This document shows, one piece after another, positions 55,657-64,000 of a DNA stretch of 64,000 nt. The position numbers and the translations under genes were made by a program. The first letter of the stretch is position 1. Every line of letters starts with the position of its first letter. The notes beneath the pieces are model-generated. The model saw nothing but the letters and a program-made list of their open reading frames with translations. It had not been told where the DNA came from and did not search any database. This DNA is from Ascarosepion bandense (Eukaryota > Mollusca > Cephalopoda > Sepiida > Sepiidae), in the NCBI GenBank assembly GCA_037127315.1, contig JBBBDQ010000348.1:2348501-2412500 (forward strand). Direction: 5' to 3'.

Positions 55657-55825
55657 GTCAGTCATTTAAGGGACATACATGATACACTCTTGGGAGATCA
55701 TGTCTCTTTCATGACATGACTGAATAAACAGAATATTGTCCAGTAGTAGGTTGCCATTTCTTTCTGTGGTAGACTGGTTGCGAACCAAGGCTATAGAACC
55801 CAGCGTATCTCGCTATTTACTTTGT
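55657..55825 (-). mobile_element. SINE S1 3' half
   Basis: Reverse complement of the tRNA-SINE 3' end: hairpin CATGTCATGAAAGAGACATG, TAGCCTTGGTTCGCAACCAG. Head missing. Confidence 0.8.
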
Positions 55826-55829
55826 AGAA

Positions 55830-56337
55830 TCACTTCTACATGCATGTACATACTTATATACATATCGCCATGTACGCATGTATACACACATATACCCACA
55901 TACTCTTACCTTAGTACAGCACGTGAAACCTCTTTTTCCCGCATTTTATTCAGAAATATATAAGCTGATGTTCACACGTGCTTAGATCAGTTGGATCCTG
56001 CTTTTCGGAGCTAACAATCCGAATGCCGTTAGTTCCTTTCCAAATCACATACTGCGCTAATTGTGTTCAGCAAGTAGCTACACCAAAAATATTTCTCTCT
56101 CTCTCTTATAAGCATACATCTCTACATTTATAATTATATTGAATTACTGATCAGTAAAAACATTATTATTCCTTTTTTCAGGAACTCTTCCAGTATGAAC
56201 ATTAATACATATTCTTCAATATCCAACAGAGAACTTTCTTCCTTATATCTTCCAGGCATAAATTAATCAATCCTGTAACTATCTTAATACATTTTTATTA
56301 TTTCTGTTACATTGTTCTTGATTTATTTCATTATAAA
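55830..56337. other. No recognised feature
   Basis: Irregular TACATA/CACATA repeats near 55,840-55,905 and a CT run near 56,096. Nothing else. Confidence 0.45.
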
Positions 56338-57902
56338 CTAGCAGTATAGCCCGGCGTTGCTCGAGTGTAATGAAAGCTTTAAAACTAATCCATAGTCCTG
56401 GAGCTCAGACTTTTTGGACGTTGGCACGAAAGACTAAAAAGCAATAGCTGTTTTCAGTTAAAGCGATACCGTAGACTGAAAGATAAATGAATGGATGCAA
56501 GTCAAATTTTGATTTCCTGGTATCGAGATTATAACAGTTTATTTCGTCTTAAACTGAATTTTGAAGGCTAAATAAGTCCTCTGAGTAAATGGTATCATGG
56601 CTGAGACCAAGAACCACAGTTATACTTACTTAGAGCCAAACCCGAAGCAAAAACTAAAATAAAAGGCCGAAAAAAGTACAGACATACAGGCAGATAAACA
56701 GACACACACACAAACATCTTGCCTTTTATATATATATATATATATTATCGATTTTCTGCACTATTGTAAGAACTGCAACCTTGAAACTTCTGAATATCGT
56801 TTCTTATGTCTTTGTCTATGAGTGTACCAAATTTGATTAAAATCGGACCACTCCTTCTATAACCCGATTATTTCGATTATCGATTTTCGATAGTTATCGG
56901 GGTGCCTCGACACAAAACCTAGCTAAGAACACTCGCAGACGCTTATAGTACAACTGTGTAATTTTTCAAGAAAATCTGTTCAGCCGTTTCAGAATCTATA
57001 GGTAACGGACATACACACCATTTATAAATAAGTTCCATTTATAAATAAGTTTAGATGTAGTGGATTGGACAACCAGTCTACTTTTAAATGGTGACTACCC
57101 TTTAAAAAATTACTACCACGACGTTCGAGCTACAACAAATATTAATCGCGTTGTCCAGTCCACAACAATTTCATAGATGGACGAAGAAGAGACGGATTAA
57201 TATTTTTCTCAAAAATAAGTGAAAGTAAATGAAATGAATTTGAACTCGACCTACCGATTTTCATTTCAAGCCGATATCCAGTTCCCCACAATGTAAAATT
57301 CAGAAACTATTACCACCATTGACAGCCTCGATAGAATTCAAAATTAGCATTGGTGGGGTGTAATATGATTAGTAAACGGAGATGTGGTGGTTAGAGTAAC
57401 GCTTACTCTGCTACCTTTCCAAAGCCGCTCGTCTATCGTTGGTTAATTTTAGAAGGTGTACTGTTACTTTACACTGCGATCAACTTACCCAACCATAGAA
57501 ATCACAAATTTTCCGGTGACGAGATTTTAAATACTTTCTAAATCGGGAATCGAACATCTCTTTCCGGCAGCCCGAATTCCTTGTGATAAACTTAGCAACA
57601 GAAGGGAAACACCAAGAGTTTCACATTATTGGTGAAATCATGGCAACTGGCAACTAGCAACTAATGAAAAAACCACCCAACCGTGTCGCCAAAACTTGTT
57701 TGGATTTATGAAAAACAGCAGGTGGTTTTATTTCACAGGTATCAAGGTCAAAGAGAACTACCATTAGTAAACAAAGTCGAATAGGTTGTCAATCTTATTC
57801 ATTCTTGTAAAATCAGCAGTGGAAATATAACAAGCAGACGATACTCTGTCTCTCTCTACATTTTTCTCTCTCTCTCTCTTATTCCCACACACATTCACGA
57901 AG

Positions 57903-57997
<95 letters not shown>

Positions 57998-58317
57998 TTT
58001 ATAAATGGAACTTTGCCTCTGTGTGTGCGTGTGTATCTGTGAGTATGTGTTTCCGTTACCTATAGACTCCGAAACGGCAGAACCGATTTTTCTTGAAAAT
58101 TTACACAGTTGTACTATAAGCCTCCGCGAGTGTTCTTAGCTAGGTTTTGTATCGAGGTACCCCCGATAAATATCGAAAATCGATAATCGAAAAAATCGGG
58201 TTATAGAAGGTGTGGTCGGATTTTAATCAAATCTGATACACTCATAGACAAAGACATAAGAAACGATATTCATAAGTTTCAAGGTTGCAGTTCTTACAAT
58301 AGTGCAAAAAATTGATA

Positions 58318-58353
<36 letters not shown>

Positions 58354-58732
58354 GCAAGATGTTTGTGTGTATGTCTGTTTATCTGCCTGTATGTCTTTAT
58401 TTTTTCAGCCCTTTTTATTTTAGTTTTTGCTTGGGGTTTGTCTCTAAGTAAGTATAATTGTAGTTCTTGGTCTCATACCATTTACTCAGAGGACTTATTT
58501 AGCCTTCAAAATTCAGTTTACGACGAAAAAAACTTATTTGACATCGATACTAGGAAATCAAAATTTGACTTGCATCCATTCATTTTTCTTTCAGTCTACG
58601 ATTTCGCTTTAACTGGAAACAATTATTGCATTTTAGTCTTTCGTGCCAACGTCCAAAGAGTCTGAGCTTCAGGACTATGGATTAGTTTTAAAGTTTTATT
58701 TACACCCGAGCAACGCCGGGCTATACTGCTAG
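56338..58732. mobile_element. Inverted-repeat element E, 2.4 kb
   Basis: Both ends carry CTAGCAGTATAGCCCGGCGT facing outward. The left arm (56,338-57,053) and right arm (57,990-58,732) are mirrored for over 700 bp, e.g. AGCAAAAACTAAAATAAAAG near 56,647, TTCAAGAAAATCTGTTCAGC near 56,977 and their complements. The 935-bp centre has no recognised frame. I do not recognise the family. It is either a foldback-type element with very long arms or two head-to-head copies of one repeat. Confidence 0.8.
57054..57989. other. Centre of inverted-repeat element E
   Basis: Contains a minus-strand S1 scrap (57,178-57,294, with GAACTCGACCTACCGATTTT) and the (AC)n/(TA)n array at 57,904-57,992. Nothing coding. 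Confidence 0.6.
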
Positions 58733-59095
58733 TATATATATATATTGATTCATCGATTTATTGATTGATATAATTAGTAATATCTCGTTTACAAATGAAA
58801 TATATATATATATAGAAAGAAATCTTACGGAAAATTACAAAATGGTATTAACAGACCTATTTATTTACAATTATTTGTTTGAACTTTATTTTTAATGGAT
58901 ACTCGTATTTAATGAATCCTCTTTTTTGCTTTATTTTTGTTTTGTTTTTTACTAAAATTAAACAGTGCATTTACATATATCCACCGAACTGAAGATTCGG
59001 GAAATCCAATATATCCTTAAGCCATGAAATCTTTTGCTGTCCAGTGATCGGATCTGACTGCATTCTTAACGTGATTTCTCGAATGTTCAGGCCAG
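58733..59095. other. Dispersed non-coding repeat and unassigned sequence
   Basis: TTTGTTTGAACTTTATTTTT and ATTAAACAGTGCATTTACAT are shared with 37.56-37.65 kb. Confidence 0.5.
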
Positions 59096-59096
59096 A

Positions 59097-59280
59097 CAGT
59101 CAGTTAAGTGCCATACGTGATACACACTTGGGCGATCATGTCTCGAAAGAGACATGACTGACTGGGGAGAAGATTATCCCGCAGTAGGTTGCCATTGCTT
59201 TCTGCGGTAGACTGGTTGCCGACCAAGGCTATAGAACCCAATCTGTCCTATCATTTACCCATAACTTATAGAAAAACAGA
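59097..59280 (-). mobile_element. SINE S1 3' half
   Basis: Reverse complement: hairpin CATGTCTCTTTCGAGACATG, GCAACCTACTGCGGGATAAT, GTTCTATAGCCTTGGTCGGC, ending before the tRNA head. Confidence 0.88.
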
Positions 59281-59365
59281 CTATCCACTCAAATACTAGT
59301 ATCTCTTAAAAATAATGTTCGAACAAATAAATATATACATATATATTCACATTTTGTTGAGAACT

Positions 59366-59450
59366 AACAAAAGTTAATTTTCCATTTCTGACCAGTTTTC
59401 TGTTTACCAAGGAAAAATATCAATATAATTGACCCAATGTCTTCAGTTTC

Positions 59451-59505
<55 letters not shown>

Positions 59506-59965
59506 TTTCCATCTGAAGAGAACAGTTTTAGAATTCCGAGTTCTCCGGCATTTATTTTATAAAACAGGGCTCAAAATCGTACAGGGAAATATAATTGTAA
59601 CTAAATTTGTTTTTATTTAAAATTAATTTAATTGATATTGCGACACGAAAATTTCCATGTTTTAAGAATTTACCTCATCATCAGGCAAAGTTGATTTATT
59701 GTTGTGAAAATGATTTATATTTGAATGTATAAAACAATACGCTTGTTATTGAAAGACTTGGTGTGGATGCGGGAAGACAGAAAAATATTATATGTGTGTT
59801 TAATTTAAGTAAGGAGAATGAAGTTCAATATTTTAATTTAAAAATTTAGGTTATACGTTTCAGGAATACAGGTTTTCTTCTTTCCATCTTCATGGAAATG
59901 AGTCAATCAACTGAGCCACCGTCTAGACTGCACTTTCCCTTATAGAAAAGCTACAAAGAGGAAAC
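59366..59965. repeat. Repeat D copy 2 with (GA)n
   Basis: Collinear with 32,713-33,473. The (GATA)n of copy 1 is here a short GATA run followed by (GA)n at 59,470-59,502. Repeat C does not flank it. Confidence 0.85.
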
Positions 59966-60094
59966 CAAACGGCAGTGGGAAAGTGACTGAAGTCGAAGCT
60001 AGATAAGGACAAATAACATTGTTAATTTTTCTTTGGATTTAATCAAGGAGTACAATGTAAATCGCAAGTGATAGCAATATCGTATGTATGGACA

Positions 60095-60902
60095 AATAAT
60101 CCTGCACATGTACAAATCTACTATCCGCCCGTGCATTGAATATTGCTGCCATATCTGGTCGGGTTCTCCTCCTATCTACCTAGGGGTCCATGACAAAATT
60201 CAGTAGAGAATCTGCAATATGATCGATCCAGACTTGGCAGCTTGGATGCAGTCACTTTCTCACTGGCGCAGTGTGGCTTCCCTGTCTCTTCTACAAGTGC
60301 TTTCACGGCTTTTGCTCTGATGAACTTATCTCACTGGTGTTCCCTATACATGAATTTACTCGAGCCACAAGATTAGCAACTAGGTAGACATACGAGTCTA
60401 TTTTCACGGCTTCTACTCTGATGAACTTAGCTCACTGGTGTTCCCTATACATGGATTTACTCGAGCCACAAGATTAGCAACTAGGTAGACATACGAGTCT
60501 ATTTTCACGGCTTCTACTCTGATGAACTTAGCTCACTGGTGCCCACTACACATGAATTTACTCGAGCCACAAGATTAGCAACTATGTCCCACCCTTTTAC
60601 TGTGAGACTAATAAGATGTAAACGCAAATTCTACTCCATCAGCTTCTTTTCTCGCACTTCACGCCCGTAGAATTTCCTGCCATTTACTTACTTCCCCGAC
60701 AGCTATAATTTCCATGAATTTAAATGTAAAGTCAATCATCATCTTCTACGTTACTAACTTTTTCTCTTTCATGCTGTCATTTAATTTCTGCCGTCTTCTC
60801 ATCCCTCTCCTATCCGCCTCCTGATCTCGCCTTTATTCTGTCCTTCTCATGACCTTCCTCCAATGTAACCCCCAGCACAACAGTAGCAGTATAATGCCTT
60901 GG
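60095..60902 (+). pseudogene. LINE-A C-terminus and tail with internal triplication
   Basis: Begins HMYKSTIRPCIEYCCHIWSG, ends TGCCTTGG where a PLE begins. A 101-bp block containing CTCGAGCCACAAGATTAGCA starts at 60,359, 60,460 and 60,561. Confidence 0.88.
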
Positions 60903-61129
60903 TGAGGCAGCAGATAATTTTCTAAACAGATACTGTTAAATATCACAGACAATGAACGTCTAATATGCTTAAACATGAGCTGTTCTAAACATCGTATTTT
61001 GGCTTTAATTTCTGGTGAAAATAAAAACAAAAATTCTCCAAAATTTGGATAATATTTTATTAAGTTGGTTCGAAGCTATCGGCTCAAATGAGCCATCTTC
61101 AGAAAGGTTACAAGGACGGTAATATAAAA

Positions 61130-61300
61130 ACATCCAACATTTTATCGTGTGTTGACATAAAACTTATAATAATCCTCACTCATACACACAGTAAAAAGAA
61201 CCTTCAGATATTGAAGGCCATGTACATTAAATCCAAAAAACCCACACTTAATAAAATCACGTTTAAATCTGGTCATAACACAATTCATTGCATTTAAATA
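61130..61300 (+). pseudogene. PLE GIY-YIG endonuclease C-terminal remnant
   Basis: Encodes ILTHTHSKKNLQILKAMYIK then SKKPTLNKITFKSGHNTIHC and a stop. The pattern E/K-A-IYIK-KPTLN is typical of the end of Penelope-like endonucleases as I know them. The second copy at 63.2 kb has the same run with LQILEAIYIKSKQPTLNKIT. Catalytic GIY-YIG residues are not present in the retained part. Confidence 0.55.
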
Positions 61301-61482
61301 TATGTTTCTGTTAACATTTCGATTTCTCACGCGGTGTGACGTCATAGAACCGCATTACAATTTTACGAACTGCGTTTGCTATTTTTGGTAACTGTTATCG
61401 TTGCCTAGTAAAGTTTATGTCAACACAAGATAAAATCGTCGCTGATGGTGGATGTTTTTATGTTAACGTCTTTGTAACCTCT

Positions 61483-61509
61483 CTGAAGATGGCTCCTATG
61501 AGCTGAAAG
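61483..61509 (+). ncRNA. Hammerhead-like motif in PLE terminal repeat
   Basis: CTGAAGA, one base, GGCTC, CTAT, GAGCT, GAAAG. The five-pair helix includes a G-U. The left-arm copy (61,077-61,102, minus) has GATAG in place of GAAAG. Helices I and III not resolved by eye. Confidence 0.4.
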
Positions 61510-61651
61510 CTTAGAACCAACTTAATAAAAAATTATCCAAATGTTGGAGAATTTTTGTTTTTATTTTCACCTGAAATTAATGCTAAAATACGATGTTTAG
61601 AACCGCTCATGATTAAACATAATAGACATTCATTGTTTCTTATATTTAACA

Positions 61652-61656
<5 letters not shown>

Positions 61657-61715
<59 letters not shown>

Positions 61716-62485
61716 TCAAGAAACAAAATTATGATATTTTTACAAATCCATTGGTAATACGGTATTTCGCGGCCCAGCTTCTTTTCAAATCAAATCCATA
61801 CAACAAGGAATGTCTCAAATTTGTCCAGACGAAGTCACGTGGAATAGAAAAAGGGAAAGGAAAGGTTAAATATTAAAAAGAGAAAAGAGAGAGAAAGAAA
61901 AGTAGAGGAACAAAATAAAGGAAAGAGGGGGTTAACTTTAGGTAATTGATTTTAGCTTTGGGCAATATCTTTGATCTAGATATACAAAAATCTTTGTTGG
62001 TGAAAGAGTTGAACTTTGACCCGAGTTGCTTGCTGACCGTTTTAGATGTATGGTATTGGAATTTAAAATTTAAAGATTATGGGTTGAATTTACGCACGAT
62101 AAATGATTGTTAGTTTTTCTATTTAACATTAATTGTAATGGTAACAGTGTTATATTATTCTAGTAATCATAACGTGGTACTAAAGAAATTAAAATCTACA
62201 GACCTAGAATAATAATAATTAAGAATTAAAAGATTAAATTATTTTAAAAAATAAAATAAATAATTAAAAAATTAAATAAAAGGAACCATTAAAGTGTATA
62301 ATAAAGGAATAAAATATTTTAGCGATGAGTGAATAAATATGTCATTTATAGTAGAAACATTACTAATAATAATCATAGAACTGACAAAAGTAATAGGGAT
62401 AAATTTTAATAAAACAAATTTGTTTTAAATTCGCGGTTGAAGACTGTCTCTATTAAAATTTACCTTACCAAATTTCAAGGATTCT

Positions 62486-62574
<89 letters not shown>

Positions 62575-62952
62575 AAATTTTCAAAATTCAAAGGTGTCGG
62601 ATGCAGATTTTGACATGGGATCTCTAACAGAGATTCCACGTCACGTCAGCGACATTGTTTTGTTCCAAATGGCGAAGGCCCTGGGATAAAGGAGGAAGAG
62701 GCCAGGTTAACAACGGTCAAGAATTGAGAGTTCCCTTAAGGTCAGAGAAGTGGGATTTTTTTAAAGCAAATTAGAACAGAACAGAGCTGGTAGTGGCAAG
62801 GTTACAGGGTGTAGAGACAAGAGATAGATGGAATATCAAATATCAAATGGTAGAGGCTAGTGAATGTTTACAGGGGTTTGAAAGGTATATTTAGGAGGGG
62901 GAGGAATAGATTTAAATGTAAGATCTTAAAGATTTTTATATATATTGTATCG
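61657..62952. other. (TA)n arrays and unassigned sequence
   Basis: TA arrays at 61,657-61,715, 62,490-62,518 and 62,524-62,568. The rest is AT- and then GA-rich with no recognised gene. Confidence 0.55.
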
Positions 62953-63462
62953 AGGCAGCAAATAATTTTCTAAATATATACTGCTAAATATAAGAGACAA
63001 TGAATGTCTATTATGTTTAATCATGAGCCGTTCTAAACGTCGTATTTTGCTTTAATTTCAGTTGAAAATAAAGACAAACATTCTCCAACATTTGGATAAT
63101 TTTTTATTAATTTGGTTCTAAGCCTTCTATTAAGTTACATAAACATGTAGGTAATATCAGACAGATTTTAGTCAACAATACAATAATCCTTACTCATACA
63201 CACAGTAAAAAGAACCTTCAGATATTGGAGGCCATCTACATTAAATCCAAACAACCCACACTTAATAAAATCACCTTTAAATCCGGTCATAACACGTTAC
63301 ATTGCATTTGAATACATGGTTCTGTTGTCATTTCGCGCTATCACGTGGTGTGACGTCATAGAACCGCATTGCAAATTTGCGAACTGCGTTTGTTATTTTT
63401 GGTAACTATTGCCGTTGCCTAGCGGAGTTTTATGTCAACACAAAATAAAATCGTCGGTGATG
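62953..63462 (+). mobile_element. Penelope-like element 3' end, second copy, right arm missing
   Basis: GAGGCAGCAAATAATTTTCT starts it, as at 60,903. The left arm and central block (endonuclease remnant near 63,180-63,310, then GTGTGACGTCATAGAACCGC) follow. It stops after AAATAAAATCGTCGGTGATG, where the first copy goes on to the right arm. Confidence 0.7.
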
Positions 63463-63663
63463 GTGGTGTCACACTATCTCTCACTGTGATGCTTTCCTTT
63501 CTCCCGCGGGGATACTTTCCTTTGGTTGGTTTAAAACAACGGAGAGAGAAATTGATATTGGTGATATTGTTAGTGTTTTATTGCTTCACACGATGTGGGC
63601 TTAGAAAAAAATAATTTTAGTACCATCAAGTGCTTCTAAAAACACGGGAACATAAAATAAAGT

Positions 63664-64000
63664 TATTTGGGATAGATTCCGGCTTTCTCTTTTCCAATCT
63701 TTCCACTTTTCTCTTTTGTTAATTTTTTTTTTTTCAATTGGAGTAGATAGACTGAACTAACGCCCGATTCACATGCCACCCACGTCTATTGAACAGGTGT
63801 AGAGGCTCATCCCTTGTTCCCTGTTTAGGATGTGGTTTCCGGCTTTCTCTTTTCCAATCTTTTCACTTTTCTATCTTTTGTACTTTTTTGTCAATTGGAG
63901 CAGATAGACTAAACTATCGCCCGGTTTACACTCCACCCACGTCTATTGAACAGGTGTAGAGGCTCATCCATTGTTCCCTGCTTAGGACGTGGTTTCCGGC
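63664..64000 (+). mobile_element. Repeat C copy 3, runs off the window
   Basis: Units with TTCCGG at 63,677, 63,837 and 63,993 (160 and 156 bp), each with GAACAGGTGTAGAGGCTCAT. The LINE-A-type tail would lie beyond the edge. Confidence 0.85.

Larger units (their letters stand above)
60903..61656 (+). mobile_element. Penelope-like element 3' end with inverted terminal repeats
   Basis: The left arm (about 60,930-61,117) and right arm (61,469-61,656) are inverted copies of about 188 bp, e.g. ATTCTCCAAAATTTGGATAA against TTATCCAAATGTTGGAGAAT. Between them is a short coding remnant matching the C-terminus of PLE endonucleases. PLEs are known to carry LTR-like repeats in direct or inverted orientation with hammerhead motifs; both arms here hold CTGAAGATGGCTC next to GAGC. 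Confidence 0.7.

Noticed and set aside
56338..58732. Assignment of element E to a named DNA transposon superfamily
   Set aside because: The ends feel familiar but I cannot tie them to a family without a search.

Overview
This is an AT-rich, repeat-dominated piece of an animal genome. It carries several lineages of non-LTR retrotransposon debris, tRNA-derived SINEs in both orientations, Tc1/mariner-type MITEs, Penelope-like retroelement (PLE) remnants and many long (TA)n, (GT)n and (GATA)n arrays. I infer a cephalopod, most likely an octopus, because the commonest SINE and the LINE mixture resemble what is known from octopus genomes. That is recognition from memory, not a search. I see no convincing host protein-coding gene. 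The best host-like candidate is a CpG-dense patch with a good splice-donor sequence on the minus strand near 18.8 kb.

Layout. 0-8 kb: microsatellites, MITE copies, a LINE-A tail with internal triplication, a tRNA SINE, a 5S rRNA-tRNA composite SINE, a LINE-B fragment, and a decayed mariner with tandem copies of one end. 8-19 kb: a SINE with clear target duplications, a degenerate Tx1-like LINE (10.8-12.6 kb), a minus-strand composite SINE, and three more SINEs. 19-21 kb: LINE-B split by a LINE-A tail. 22-24 kb: a 1.7-kb polypyrimidine tract. 25-29.5 kb: LINE-A pieces, a 108-bp tandem array, and a PLE reverse-transcriptase fragment with its terminal repeats. 29.8-38 kb: MITE clusters, a dimeric SINE, and a C-D-C repeat block. 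38.5-41.6 kb: the best preserved element, an almost complete LINE-A with endonuclease and reverse transcriptase. 42-49 kb: LINE-A tail, second complete composite SINE, a 1.1-kb two-variant minisatellite, a second dimeric SINE, LINE-B, and a Tx1-like C-terminal remnant. 49.9-64 kb: a 197-bp palindrome, another MITE, LINE fragments, a 2.4-kb inverted-repeat element, two PLE 3' ends, and a tandem repeat running off the right edge.

How the parts relate. LINE-A (apurinic-type endonuclease plus reverse transcriptase) and LINE-B are autonomous families whose 5'-truncated tails are scattered through the window. The SINEs have RNA polymerase III heads and short target duplications, so they were retroposed by LINE machinery. 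The most interesting objects are two SINE-derived chimeras. One fuses a 5S rRNA head to the tRNA-type SINE body. The other is a SINE-linker-SINE dimer of about 613 bp, found at two sites with different target duplications, so it moved as one unit. A recurring CTGANGA-stem-GAAAC motif in the PLE-type repeats resembles the hammerhead ribozyme core.
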